Source: Phaeoceros laevis (taxonomy: Eukaryota > Anthocerotophyta > Anthocerotopsida > Notothyladales). Taken from it: 31,243 nt of DNA. How positions within the stretch are numbered: the stretch's first letter is position 1; each line of letters starts with the position of its first letter. The notes below the pieces were generated by a model. That model ran no database searches, was not told where the DNA came from, and worked only from the letters and a program-made list of their open reading frames with translations. Positions 10,969 to 21,838 of the stretch are shown in pieces. Location: NCBI GenBank assembly GCA_049999765.1, contig JBNGIQ010005788.1, positions 1-31,243 of the forward strand, in the 5' to 3' direction. Made by a program: the position numbers and the translations under genes.

Positions 10969-11652
10969 TCAAAGAGCAAGCGGCAGGTTTTCAATGTCCA
11001 AGTCGGCATATTCGCAGAGCTCCAACTGCAGCTCTCGAGCGTGTTTCTTTAGCTCCACGAAGGTGAGTTGGACTCCTGCACTCAGCCTGTCCCTCCTTCG
11101 GTTCCGCTCCGACTCCAACCAGTTTACAAGGCATAATTGGGGCTGCGCCACCTCTTCCATCTTCACCCCTTGCACCTTCTCCTCTACCTCATGTGCTTCC
11201 TGCATCCTCACCTTCGACTCCACCACTACTTGCACCTTTGCCGGTTCAACCGGCTTCCGAGACTTCTCCTTTGGCTTCTCCACAGCCTCCTGCCCAATCT
11301 GGATATTCACTTTGACATGGGCCCCGAATAACACAACATCCCCACTAGTGAGGTTCACAGGGACATGCTCACTCAAACCGGTACCATTATGAAAGGTGCC
11401 ATTGGAGCTTCCCACGTCTTGCAACACCCAGTGCTCCCCGTTCCACTCCAGCAGGGCATGCTTCTCGGACACAGTAGTTTCCTTGATTTGAAACACACTG
11501 GCTTTGGTGCGGCCTACAGTTACACGCCTCTTTCTTCCTCCCCGGAAAGCAAGACCTGCGTGCACCCCTTCCTCTACTTTGAGAATTAGCTCCGGATGAA
11601 CCATGTTGTCCAAGGAGGAGCTCACAGCGCAAATCGGGACTGCAGCAGGCAC
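10969..11652 (-). CDS. FHA-domain protein, intronless
   Basis: FHA domains bind phosphothreonine peptides, often in DNA-damage, cell-cycle or RNA-processing proteins. The 227-aa frame has one FHA domain at about 20-118: the GR of VTVGRTKASVFQIKE (G47-R48), SEKHALLEW (S62, H65), and the loop QDVGSSNGTFHNG (S82, N84, G85, N89, G90). These are the residues that shape the phosphopeptide pocket. The rest (about 120-227) is charged: a Lys/Glu/Val-rich segment, then a likely helical tail with WLESERNRRRDRLSAGVQ and FVELKKHARELQLELCEY. Residue 17 (ATG at 11602-11604) is an equally plausible start, just before the domain. No intron is needed. It shares a roughly 500-bp divergent promoter region with the seryl-tRNA synthetase gene. 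The exact subfamily is not recognised. Confidence 0.85.
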   Translation of the reverse strand: MPAAVPICAVSSSLDNMVHPELILKVEEGVHAGLAFRGGRKRRVTVGRTKASVFQIKETTVSEKHALLEWNGEHWVLQDVGSSNGTFHNGTGLSEHVPVNLTSGDVVLFGAHVKVNIQIGQEAVEKPKEKSRKPVEPAKVQVVVESKVRMQEAHEVEEKVQGVKMEEVAQPQLCLVNWLESERNRRRDRLSAGVQLTFVELKKHARELQLELCEYADLDIENLPLAL

Positions 11653-12151
11653 CGTGACGAACGCGCATTACTTGCTGCCGACCTCCGATGTCCAGAAACC
11701 TAGCTGAAGACAAATGAAAAGCTTATGCAAGCAGCAGACTGCGTATCTGACATCAACAAGATGCTAGAGGGACAACTGAGCTGGAACCAGCAACCAAGAG
11801 CTGTCCCGAAATTCCTCAAGCAGGCACTCAAACAACCCGGAGCCATCTTTTGCTGGGACACCTGAACGCTGATGAGGCAAACACCGCTAGGAAGCCATCA
11901 CAGCGAACTCGTGGCGAGGGAAGTAGCCGTTTGAACTTTGAAAGTACCTGTCAAAGTTAACCCCAACCTGTTAGCAGTAACTTAGCACTCGATGACTGTT
12001 AGATGCAGTGTCGGGGGCAGCGAAGAAATATGTACGTGTACCGCTGCTGGTTTCAGTGGTTTCTAAGACGGTGGGACCCAGCAGTTCATGACAGCACTGG
12101 CATCTGTATTCGTGACGAGCGTTTCTCCGGTCTTATCCGCAGCCACGGCGA
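11653..12151. promoter_or_regulatory. Divergent intergenic region, probable bidirectional promoter
   Basis: 499 bp between the start codons of the FHA gene (minus) and the seryl-tRNA synthetase gene (plus). It must hold both leaders and promoters unless 5'UTR introns exist. No clear TATA box is seen on either strand. Confidence 0.5.
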
Positions 12152-13858
12152 ATGCCTAATACGATGGAGGTAGCTCGGCAAGCATCGGCGGCAGGAGCAT
12201 TTGTAGGAATTGTCATGGAATCCCTCCCATTGCAGTCCCGTCGCGTGATTTTGGCACATGCCTCCAAAGCTTCCTCTATGGTGTCATCTGGTGCTGCGAC
12301 GAGTATCTGCACTGGCTGTAGCTTCGCCAAGCATGGCAAGATGGGAATCTGGTGGTCTGCACCGAGGGTGTTCCGGATTAGGTCGGTCGGTGGTAGACGC
12401 AGGTGCAATGTGTCCGTCAAGGTGCTCGCAGTTGTGTCCGAGAAGCAAAAAGTTGAAGCCCCCGAACCTGCTGCTTCCTTGGAAGAGGGACAACCTGTCC
12501 CAGTGAAGCCTTCATGGAGGGCAAGCATTGACTTCAAGTGGATCCGGGACAACAAGCAAGAAATTGCCGAGAATCTGAGCAAGAGGAAATCAGCAGGGAA
12601 TGTGGAGCTGGTGGTGCAGCTGTACGAGCAATTTTGCAGCCTCAATACCGTGGCGGACGGACTTCGTGCGGAGAGAAATGCCGTAGCGAAGCTGATGAAA
12701 GGCAAGATAGATGGTGCCAGGAGAGAGGAGCTGATTGAGCGGGGGAAGCAGCTCAAGGACCAGCTGGCAGGGTTGGAAGCGGAGCTGGCGGTTTTGGAAG
12801 ATGACTTGCAACGGGAAGGGCAACGCATCCCTAACATGACGCACCCGAGCGTGCCTGTGGGTTCAGAGGATGTGGCCGTTGAAAGGAAAGTAGTAGGAAG
12901 TCCAAGGGTTTTTGCATTTCCCGTGAGGGATCATGTGGATCTGGGTCTTGCCCTTGACGTGTTCGAATTCGAAGCTGCAGCAGCGGTGAGTGGCAACAAG
13001 TTCTACTACCTCAAGAACGAGGCGGTGTTGCTTGAGATGGCTTTGATCAACTGGACACTGGCACAGCTCCGTGCCAGGGGATTCGTGCTTCTCACGACTC
13101 CAGACCTTGTCCGGTGCAGCGTGCTGGAGAAGTGCGGCTTTCAGCCTCGCGGGGCCAACACTCAGGTGTACTCCGTGGAGGGCACGGACTTGTGTTTGGC
13201 AGGAACTGCAGAAATTCCCCTGGGAGGGTTGTACATGGATAGCATCCTGCCAGAATCCTCTCTACCGTTGAAGTTGGTTGCTTTCTCTCACTGCTTCCGT
13301 ACAGAAGCAGGAGCTGCTGGCGCTGCCACCAGGGGCCTCTACAGGGTGCACCAATTCAGCAAGGTGGAGATGTTCGCAATCTGCACACCGCAGGAAAGCA
13401 ATGATATTCATGAGGAGTTGATAACCATTGAGGAGGAGTTGTTCACCTCGCTTGGACTTCATTTCAAGGTTTTAGACATGTCCACTGAAGATTTAGGAGC
13501 TCCTGCCTACAGAAAGTATGATGTGGAGGCCTGGATGCCTGGACTTGGTCGGTATGGGGAGATCTCCAGTGCATCCAACTGCACAGACTACCAGAGTCGG
13601 CGACTTAACATCAGATACAGGCCCGAAACATCGGCTGCTCCTAAGCAGCCATCAAAGCCGAAACCGCCAGCGCCCCAGTTTGCCCACACCCTGAATGCTA
13701 CGGCTTGTGCTGTGCCCAGGATGATCATTGCGGTTTTTGAGAATTTTCAGCAAGATGATGGATCGGTGGTGATTCCTGAAGTGCTACGGCCATATATGGG
13801 AGGCCTAACGTCTATCTCTCCTCAAGCCAGGAAATTGGCACGGGCTCAGAGTGTGTGA
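12152..13858 (+). CDS. SRS: Seryl-tRNA synthetase, organellar type
   Basis: Class II synthetase that charges tRNA-Ser with serine. One uninterrupted 568-aa frame. Residues 1 to about 110 are Ser/Ala/Arg-rich and poorly conserved, as expected for a chloroplast and/or mitochondrial transit peptide. Next comes the family's long antiparallel helical arm (about 145-225, with [16 protein letters not shown] and [20 protein letters not shown]). The catalytic core has [19 protein letters not shown] (about 350), motif 2 [20 protein letters not shown] (about 382-401) and motif 3 with [18 protein letters not shown], then [16 protein letters not shown] near the end. [20 protein letters not shown] is the usual serine-pocket strand. 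Length fits a bacterial-type enzyme plus transit peptide. The start is the first ATG in frame; Met5 is close behind. The lack of introns is notable beside its intron-rich neighbours. Confidence 0.95.
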   Translation: MPNTMEVARQASAAGAFVGIVMESLPLQSRRVILAHASKASSMVSSGAATSICTGCSFAKHGKMGIWWSAPRVFRIRSVGGRRRCNVSVKVLAVVSEKQKVEAPEPAASLEEGQPVPVKPSWRASIDFKWIRDNKQEIAENLSKRKSAGNVELVVQLYEQFCSLNTVADGLRAERNAVAKLMKGKIDGARREELIERGKQLKDQLAGLEAELAVLEDDLQREGQRIPNMTHPSVPVGSEDVAVERKVVGSPRVFAFPVRDHVDLGLALDVFEFEAAAAVSGNKFYYLKNEAVLLEMALINWTLAQLRARGFVLLTTPDLVRCSVLEKCGFQPRGANTQVYSVEGTDLCLAGTAEIPLGGLYMDSILPESSLPLKLVAFSHCFRTEAGAAGAATRGLYRVHQFSKVEMFAICTPQESNDIHEELITIEEELFTSLGLHFKVLDMSTEDLGAPAYRKYDVEAWMPGLGRYGEISSASNCTDYQSRRLNIRYRPETSAAPKQPSKPKPPAPQFAHTLNATACAVPRMIIAVFENFQQDDGSVVIPEVLRPYMGGLTSISPQARKLARAQSV

Positions 13859-13875
13859 AAGTACGGGTGACGAGG

Positions 13876-13932
13876 TTCAGCGTTGTTCCAATATGATTCA
13901 GCCCTTGACCTGGGCATTGGAACAACGCTGAA
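13876..13932. repeat. 17-bp perfect inverted repeat right after the synthetase stop codon
   Basis: Left arm 13876-13892 (TTCAGCGTTGTTCCAAT) and right arm 13916-13932 are exact reverse complements with a 23-nt loop. Past a small bulge, GAGG (13872-13875) can also pair with CCTC on the right. The hairpin begins 17 nt after the TGA and so lies in the 3'UTR. Confidence 0.9.
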
Positions 13933-14627
13933 TCAAACCTCACCCAGTTTGCTCGAGTTGAAAGTGATTCTCTCCAAGCTTTTTGTTGTCGTTGAGGATT
14001 ACCTCTAGTCGTGGCTTCAGCACGAATTCCCCTCTTTTATCCAGCGGACAGGAATATGATGATCAAGAGATGCTTGTGCCCGCAAGTGCTTATTACCCGA
14101 AGATTTCTGGAAAGTACAGGGGAGTTCTTGGCCTGTGACGACTCATCACTTCGGGGCAAGCCAGGGGGGTTTTCTCTACAGTCTTCCGAATTGATAAAAA
14201 AAAGCTACATGCAATTGAAACGGTGCTATGTGCCAGATTTCTTGCAACCGCTACAGTGACTGTTCTGCTGCTGCATCTGTGCATTTTTCATGCTTGTGCC
14301 TCTAAAACATTCTCACTTCCATCGTCCTGACTCCAGAAGTCTTACGGAGTAGTAGTGTGCACTATTCCTAGTATAGCCTGGGCATTGTTCAGGCGATAGC
14401 TCATCTCCTCATTTTCAAAGTGCATCCCGACCACAGACTGGATTTCACTCTCCCACTTCTCTATTTGCGCCTGGTGTAGTCTGAACCACGGTTAAGGTCA
14501 CATCATTCGCGGACACACCCCCGAAGCCCGAAAGTAGGTCTGCTTCAAATGAGGAGTTTCCAAGGAGGAGCTCGTCGGCATGGGAAGCATTGGAATATAG
14601 CAGCAATGTGTTAGTTCAAGAAAGCAG
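13933..14627. other. Convergent intergenic region
   Basis: About 700 bp between the synthetase 3' end and the stop codon of the small minus-strand gene. The open frames within it show no domain and need non-ATG starts. Nothing else seen. Confidence 0.4.
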
Positions 14628-15084
14628 CTAGCTAGGATACTGCACAATTTTTTCTTCAAATTCGTTGGCCGCCATGTGGAAATAGGATTTTCCGGCTTCA
14701 AGAAGTCCGGACACCTGCATGTTACGTACTCCTTTCATCATGTTGAGCTCGCAACCAGTATTTAGCAGAATGTGAATATTTAGAAAAGAGGACATTCGTA
14801 GGCCGTGCCCGTTGCGTGCATCCTCAAACCTGTAGGGTGAAATGATCCATTTTTTGTCGCACTTGTTGGATAATTCCTTCCATGGTGCCAGCATCTGCTT
14901 TGGCTTGTGTAGCCTCGTTATCGCCTTCGCTCACACCAGCTATTCCAGGCAGTTCAGGTCTCTCTGGATCCTTGCTCATGCTCTCAACTTGGTAGCTATC
15001 TTCAATGCCGGGTGATTCGCTCAAGGCGAACTTTGTGCCTTGAATAGCTGTTTGGAGATCATTGTCACTTTGGCCCTGGCTCAT
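14628..15084 (-). CDS. Small two-exon protein of unknown family (113 aa)
   Basis: Exon 1 is 15084-14830 (ATG at 15084) and exon 2 is 14714-14628, joined by a 115-nt intron with GT and CAG sites in phase 0. The N-terminal two thirds are acidic and look disordered (SESPGIEDSYQVESMSKDPE). The C-terminal third, spanning the junction, should form an amphipathic helix: MEGIIQQVRQKMDHFTLQ from exon 1, then VSGLLEAGKSYFHMAANEF and EEKIVQYPS from exon 2. I do not recognise the family. The spliced reading makes the helix continuous, while reading through the intron hits TGA just after the donor, so the intron is likely real. It lies head to head with the Kelch gene, 819 bp apart. No signal peptide or membrane segment is visible. 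Confidence 0.55.
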
Positions 15085-15903
15085 GAAGGAACGAAGGCGG
15101 CCGAAAATGAGGAGGTCAGTATACTGAACACCTTCATCACCATGCCAGCGGTTTCAGAAGTACTAGTGAGTTCACATATATTTCGCACAAATGCTGTATG
15201 AAATCAACAATAGTCTCACAGTCTGTGCTTCGCGTCCACTTTTAGTACAGCAATTTGCACAGGACGCCTCATGACAAACAGAGGACGCACAGAGTTTTTG
15301 ATGGAATTCACCAGCATTTTGCGTTTTTTAGCCGATTCGAGTACGGAGGTTGATCTATCCGGGCTTTCCATCACTTCAGCTCCACTTGTACGCCACTGAG
15401 CCCTGAACAACCTGTAGCTCCTTGTCCACGCGATGACAAGTAAACTTGAATACTTAGCTTGACGCTCAGGCGAATCTTGAATTAGCTGACACTTCAGCCT
15501 ATTCTTTCATACAAGCTCGGACTGCACCAGTTCCAGCAACGGCCAAACACTTTCGTTGCACAGCAAACATAGCACGTGGACAAACGCGCACCGTCCAGCT
15601 GATCACTCGTCCCGACAAGCCTAAATGAACTACTGTACCTACGTACCTACCCAAGTGGATACTGTAATCATGGACTATGCGCCTTATGATAAATAAATAA
15701 ATGTAATCACGGACTAACATAAATTACAGGAACCTATATATTCTATGTCATGTTTCGACTCTTGAGTGTGAGGCAGTGAGGCACTGTGAGCAGCAGATTG
15801 TGGCCACGTCTGGGGAAAGGCAGCATGAACTATCCTTGGGGGTTTTCTACGTTGCAACAGAGCTAGTAGCGGTGATCATGAGGGAGTTTCCGTGAGATTA
15901 ATT
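15085..15903. other. Divergent intergenic region
   Basis: Separates the small minus-strand gene from the Kelch gene. Short open frames on the minus strand (15216-15410, 15499-15720) have basic composition but no recognised domain and cannot be tied to either gene. AT-rich runs near 15690-15740 include AAATAAATAAATG. A shared promoter is plausible. Confidence 0.4.
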
Positions 15904-18900
15904 ATGCCCTCACCAGTGCAGATTGAATGGAAGCGTTTGCCAGGTGAGACACTTCAGCTTGCTGGTCTAGGCAGTTGCTTATTGGTGTCGATGCGTACAT
16001 CGGTCTGAAATGGGTCGTTCCCTTTGGCTCTGGAATTATGCTTTCCTAGGTTGTTTGCTAGACCGATCGATCCACGTTCTGTATGGTGTAATTTGCAGGA
16101 CATCCTCAATTGAAGGGTCGGGCTGGGCACTCTGCAACCCTAGTTGGAAGACGCATATTCGTACTAGGTGGCCGCCACGGAAATGAGTGTTTCAACGACT
16201 TCTGGGTGTTTGACACTGATTTGGAAATTTGGCAGCAGCTGCAATCGGCTCCCTTTTGCCCCCGAGCTTACCATACAGCAACTCTAGTTGCTGAGAATCA
16301 GCTTTGGGTGATAGGGGGCAATGACCTTAAAAACAACTGTGGCGATGTTCATGTTCTTAACACGACCACCTTGAAGGTACTGAACTTAGACATGCACTTA
16401 AGTCTTTTGTTTGGATGGTGAAAGGTGGATTTGGCTGTAGAAATAACTGGTGCGTTGCTCCCATGCTGTAGTGGACTGTTCCTACGACGAAGGGCTCAAT
16501 TGCAAACAAGCCACGAGGTGCACATGCAGCAATTTTGCATCCTGTAATCAACAAGGGAATACTTGTATTCGGAGGGTACGGTGGTGTCATTGGCACGTGG
16601 TTAAGCGACCTGTCAATCCTTCATACTGGTATATCTGCTCTGCACTTGTTTTTTTTTAATGGATGAGGTAATAGACATCCAGATCATGTTGGAGGCTTGG
16701 AAGGTCTGAGGTGTACTCCAATTGCTTTCAAGTGGCTAAGTACTCTTAACTGCCATCAGACACTTTGGAATGGGAGGAGTTGACACCAAATGGCAAAGCC
16801 CCAGGCGGAACAGGTTACCACACGTTGACTGCCCTCGGTACACAGGTTGTCCTATTCGGGGGCAAGGGGGCCAATGGCATTATTGCAGCTGACATTCTAA
16901 GGTTTATTACAACTTCTTATCAGGTTCTGTGCTGAGTTTCTTTACCGTATGGAAGTAGAGTACTGACCTTGAGTAGAACCTTGACCCTACACCAGAAGGC
17001 TCTCGATTTGTTGTTAGGGAGTCTTGTGCAAAGTTAGTGGCCTTTCTGATCTAGGACATGAGCAAACGTATTGGTCCAGTATTTATGATGCCGTGGAGAA
17101 CAAGTGGACCACTCGAAAATCAAGAGGAATAACTCCTTTGGCACGAGCCAGTCACAAAGCCACTTTGGTTGGGAGCAACCAGATTGTTATTCATGGTGGA
17201 CGAAACGGTGCCAAAAGGCTATCTGACACATGCGTGTTGCAGGTAAGCTGTTTTCTGGATTTTGATCAAGGACTAACGCGTCTACAGGTTACACATTATT
17301 TAACTGGGCAGTGTTGGATGTTCAGGCACAACTCTGTCGGACATCTGCGTCATATCGGTGGCATGTGGTTGGACCTTGTAAACATTCTAGGAGCAAGTCT
17401 GTTGGAGAGCGCCTAGCCGAAGCTTCCATCCTCGAACGTCCACAAGGCCCGGAAGGACGGGCAGCTCACAGCTTGTTGTCAAGGGATAGAGAACTTTATA
17501 TATTTGGAGGATACGGTGGCAATGGTCTGGCTCTTAATCAAGTAGTTCCGGTCAGTTGCAATGCAGACCTATCATCCAGTTTCACTGAGAAGTTGCAATC
17601 GCTGACTGTCTGCATGTGCAGGGAAATATTTCTCGGATATTTATGTCATGCGAGGGTTGCCTGAGCTTCCAGGTCGGTATAGATTGACATCGAGCTCAAC
17701 CGTTTTTCTGAGATATCGTCTGTAATCTCCACTGCTGACCCCCAGGCTCTGCAGCTTCCGGTGACAAAAGGAGAAAAAGTCCTGCGATGGTGTCAAAATT
17801 TCAAAGACTCTTAGAAGGATATGAAGCAGATGAGCAGGAGGTTGAGGCAGGGGGGTGGAGAAGCGCAAAACAAAGACGAACATTACAAGTAAATCCAGGT
17901 AGCTACAGGAAGCACTTTCATTTAGTAAAAAGGATTTGTGTGTGTCGTCAAACAGTTGTGTTACCCGTGATATTTCCTGCAGCTTATTAGTCAAGAAAGC
18001 TTGAGCTTACCTTAAACTTGTGACCGGTCGCTCACCCTGTAGGAAATGAATCAGCTGAGCAGGGAGAACTGCCTTTAGAGTTGACACACCTCGAAACGGA
18101 TCACGCATTATCTGGTGAAGTTAGAGTGGAAAGTTACCATGGTAGGGAGGACTGTGTTGCCTTAGCAGCCAGTAGGAGAATTGAGGACAGACTTAACGCC
18201 AGCTTAGAGGCGAATCATCATGTCCAGCGGGGTGAGCCTGCTTACTTGCCAAGTATTTCAGAAGTAACTCTTCTAGGCAATGTGTTCAGTTATGTGTTCG
18301 TTCACTTGTCAGTGTCATATATTGATTAGCAATTCAGGCTAAGGCAGTAAGTTGAATGCAATGCACCACAGCAGGCACTTCAGTCATACTGCTGCAGGCT
18401 CAAGAAACAGAGAATCGGAATCTGCGGCGTGATGTACAGGCCCAGGACCGACAAATAGTCTCTTTGGAAAGTGAGCTTGCAAAGATGAGATCCACCATAA
18501 GTCAGCGCATCCGGGACTTCGAGACAGAGATTGAAAGCCTGCATGAAAAATTGCGGGCTGGTGAGAAACAATCACAGGCTCTGGAAAATGAAAATTTGAG
18601 AATGAAAGAAACCGTTCAGGTACCCCCTCCACTGGTTGCCATTCATTGTCATGTTACTGTTAGGATAGTGTGCAATTCTGGTGGCAGCTCGGACTGCTTG
18701 TCGCTTCATATTGTCCTAGTAGCATCTATGATCCTCCAGGTGGAGAAGTTTTGTTTGCTGCTGGTGCCTGCCACGCTAAATAGTGATTATAATGGGTATG
18801 GTCATTTGAGCAGCATCATGTGAAGGAGATACAAAACCAGGAAGTGCAACTAGCTGAAACAATAACCAAACTCAGAACCTCTGAGGAAAGGGCTGCAACG

Positions 18901-20537
18901 ATGCAAAAGTAAGGTGGTTCAAAAGTTCCTAGAGTGTTCAGCTTTTTTATTGTCCAATCAATGGTCTTCAAAGGTAGGATAGTTTGTCCTGTGGTCGTAC
19001 AGTGTGTCCTCATGGATCGTGGGGCTTTGTTGCACCTCATGACAGATCCTTAGAGGAAGTTACAAAGACGAATCTCATCATGATAAATGAGCGTGATGAG
19101 CACAAGCTGAATGTACCCTGCTGTTACTCCACTGCTTAATACGCTTACAAGCTCATATTGTCAAAATCTGAGTGTTCACTTGTGGTAGATTGATCACACA
19201 CCCAGGTGCAAAGGCTGGAAATGGAGCTTCACAAGGGAGCACAGAATCATGAGCAGACCTGCATCGCTCATGAGAAAGAGAAGGCTTTCCTACTGAATGT
19301 AAGGCTCTGTCTGGTTTGTGTCAAAGAGTACCTAGCAGGCAAGGTATACTTAGGTTGGAAATTCTAGTTTTCTGGAATTGGGTTGAAGGAACGAGAAGAT
19401 GCTTTTGAACTAAATAGCGGAAGGTATCAACAGGACGTTGCGGAGAGGAGAGGTACAGCAGACCGGCTGTTGACTGAATTGGGTACTTTCAAGGTTGGTA
19501 AATGGCCGCTTGAATTAGTGGACTGACGCCCTTCATTTTGAACTGACGTTTTTTAATGACCAGACACTGAACGTTTGAAGTGGTGTACTGCTGTAGGAAT
19601 CAGCACGAAGCTTGCAGGACACACTGGATCTCCTGGCTAAACAGCTTGAACGGGTGTCTGAACAGCATTCCTGTTCTATAAGTCACATTTCTTTGTAGCT
19701 GTGCACCTTGTCAGACTTTTGCTTGATGCTTGGTTGTCTGTCTCAGGAGAGCTCGAAGGTGGACGTCCTGCATATGGAGACCGAAGAGCTTAAAAAGCTA
19801 AACGCTGCCTTGTCTGGAGAATGCTTGCAGGTCAAGTGCTTTTTCCCTTATGATGTTCTGACGAGTAGTAGCGACATCAATGGTATCTGGTAGAAGGTTT
19901 CGTGACAGACATTTTGGTCGGAGTCATTGAGGTTTGCTGGTTTCCTTTTCACAGCTCAGCACAGCTAAAAATACTGCCGAAACTGCAGCGGAGGTGTTAC
20001 GGGCAGAACTTCAAGCAGCCCAGGCCTTAAATCACCAGGTACTCCTGCATGATGGAGGGCATGCTATTGTAAGAGTTGGCATTGTTGCTGTATCTAATGC
20101 CTGTGAAGTTCTGATGGCATGCAGAAGGAGTGTGAGATAGCCAAGCTGAAAGACACTCTGCTGAAGAGCAAGGAACATATCGATTCACTCCACGCCTCCA
20201 AGAAGAAGGTTGAGGCGCTTCGAAGTATGGTTTCAGTCGCTTTGCATGCACTTTCGCGCCATGCTAACTCTGGGTGCCTACGTGCAGGACGACGAAAGCA
20301 TTCAGGCCTTGCAAACAAGCAATGAGCAGTTAAGGTTGACCACGCCACATTGCCCGTACTTTCGTGCCTCGTAACTGTTGCCTCGTGCGGTCGTCCCTAC
20401 GTTTCACACTTGTTTTCGCGTTGTTGTGGTGCAGGAATTTGGCTCAAGAAGTTGAAGACTTTGAACGGGGGCACGGGAGAAGTGTTCAGACAATCCTTGA
20501 AAAGCTGCGGTGTGCTAGGCAATTCTGCACCGGCTAG
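15904..20537 (+). CDS. Kelch beta-propeller plus long coiled-coil protein, 20 exons
   Basis: Exons: 15904-15943, 16099-16376, 16472-16628, 16760-16901, 17080-17242, 17326-17524, 17622-17672, 17746-17898, 18043-18231, 18384-18619, 18814-18908, 19046-19112, 19206-19298, 19389-19493, 19597-19653, 19747-19830, 19955-20038, 20125-20229, 20288-20334, 20435-20537. They join into 815 codons with no stop. Residues about 14-343 hold six Kelch blades, each marked by a GG pair (FVLGGRHG, WVIGGNDL, LVFGGYGG, VLFGGKGANG, VIHGGRNG, YIFGGYGGNG). A basic linker (GDKRRKSPAM) follows. From about 455 to the end are heptad-like helices (ENRNLRRDVQAQDRQIVSLE, AKLKDTLLKSKEHIDSLH). This layout resembles Kelch-coiled-coil polarity or scaffold proteins such as fission yeast Tea1; the plant role is inferred only. 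Least certain junctions: acceptor 17325, donor 17525, acceptor 18383. Confidence 0.85.
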
Positions 20538-20905
20538 AAACTTTTGTAAGTTACAATTGACATCAGTGATCCTCAGTCTCTGCCATAAGCATTGTTCATT
20601 GTTTCCCATGAACTGCTATTGCTGGCTGCATCTCGTCCCTCATCCAAGGGCTGAGACAAACAGACAATGTTCCTTGACAGCTACAGATTATAGACTTTAT
20701 AAGAAATGGGTTATACAAATATCCGTAATTCAACCTACCAAACCTCAACACAAAATTTGCTAACTAACCTCTCAGGAAAGAGCCACCCGGATTTCTAAGA
20801 AAACGCCTCCATCCTGGGCTCGACCGAGGAGCTGCGAGACCTGAGATCCTTTGCCGCCGCAGAGACTAATCCTACGATGCCAAAACGTCAATACTGAAAG
20901 AACAC
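20538..20905. other. Convergent 3' region
   Basis: 368 bp between the stop codons of the Kelch gene and the HD2 gene; the 3'UTRs of both must fit or overlap here. No other feature seen. Confidence 0.5.
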
Positions 20906-21838
20906 TCAAGCAGAGTGCTTCGCAGTATTATGTTGCGCTAAACCCGACTCCGTAGTGAACGTCTTGGAGCACGGAGTACACTTGTACTCTCCGATCTTCT
21001 TCGGTAATTTGCCCTGCTTGGGAGTGTCCTTAGCTGTGCCATCTCCGGCCTTCTTGCTCTTCGTCTTGCCATCAGTGGACGGTGGCGGTACCGGCCCTTT
21101 TTGTTTACCAACTTCGGGTGTCTTTGGCCCCTGCTTCTCAGCTGTTCCAGCGACTTTGGCCTTCTTCGCAGATGTAAGCACAGTGGGGGCAGCAGGTGCA
21201 CCTCTTTTCTTCGACGCAGGCTTGGCGTCGTCTTCCTCCATGTCATCTTCCTCGTCATCGTCTTCATCCTCATCGTCGTCCTCATCGTCGTCGTCCTCGT
21301 CTTCCTCGTAGTCCTCCTCATCATCATCGTCCTCATCTTCATCGACAGCCGCAGCAGGGGTAGGAGGAGCAGCAGGACCGGGTATTTTCGCTTCCACCTT
21401 CACTTTCTCCTTGGCAGCAGCGGGCTTCTCCGCGTGCCCGCCATTGTCCTTGGCCAGAGGAATGGCCGAAGGCACAGCACCAGCTTGATCATCGTCCTCA
21501 TCTTCGTCCTCATCGGAAGTGTAAAATTCGTCGCGGGCAGCTTCTGTCTGGTATCCGCAAAAGTAGACACTGGACTGAGTTCCATTGTGAGAAAGCTTGA
21601 TGTCCCGGTCGAAGATGAGATCCAAGCTCATCTGGTCGCACTTGCCCTGCGTCAGGGTTCCTAGCACCACCTCCTTGTTCCCTACTTCCACTTTGATGAC
21701 CACCCGCTCCTGCTGCCCTCCATTCTTGCCGTTGCTCTCACCGAGCGCCGCCTGTGTGACATGGAGGTAGGTGTCCTCTCCTGGCTTGCAAAGAACTTTC
21801 TTCCCTCCAGGCTTCACCTCTACGCCCCAAAACTCCAT
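20906..21838 (-). CDS. HDT: HD2-type histone deacetylase with C2H2 finger, intronless
   Basis: HD2 proteins are plant-specific, nucleolar or nuclear, nucleoplasmin-fold proteins linked to histone deacetylation and gene silencing. The start at ATG 21838 gives the family's hallmark N-terminus MEFWGVEVKPGGKKV; the frame is open 18 codons further up, but no family member needs that. The protein is 310 aa. Residues 1 to about 95 form the N-terminal core, with SLDLIFDRDIKLSHNG and SVYFCGYQTE. Two acidic tracts follow, one short (TSDEDEDEDDDQ) and one very long Asp/Glu run encoded at about 21230-21345. After that come a Lys-rich stretch with KKRGAPAAP and SAKKAKVAG (likely nuclear signal) and a C-terminal single C2H2 finger, YKCTPCSKTFTTESGLAQHN, then TAKH. 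All parts are intact, with no introns. It lies downstream of glutathione reductase on the same strand. Confidence 0.95.
   Translation of the reverse strand: MEFWGVEVKPGGKKVLCKPGEDTYLHVTQAALGESNGKNGGQQERVVIKVEVGNKEVVLGTLTQGKCDQMSLDLIFDRDIKLSHNGTQSSVYFCGYQTEAARDEFYTSDEDEDEDDDQAGAVPSAIPLAKDNGGHAEKPAAAKEKVKVEAKIPGPAAPPTPAAAVDEDEDDDDEEDYEEDEDDDDEDDDEDEDDDEEDDMEEDDAKPASKKRGAPAAPTVLTSAKKAKVAGTAEKQGPKTPEVGKQKGPVPPPSTDGKTKSKKAGDGTAKDTPKQGKLPKKIGEYKCTPCSKTFTTESGLAQHNTAKHSA

Noticed and set aside
12133-12837. 234-codon minus-strand open frame
   Set aside because: Shadow of the seryl-tRNA synthetase coding strand.
17243-17325. Apparent frameshift in the Kelch gene
   Set aside because: Using the acceptor at 17324-17325 restores phase and keeps the Kelch blade, so no lesion is needed.
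21101-21664. 187-codon plus-strand open frame inside HD2
   Set aside because: It is the antisense of the HD2 acidic tract; the minus strand encodes an intact known protein.
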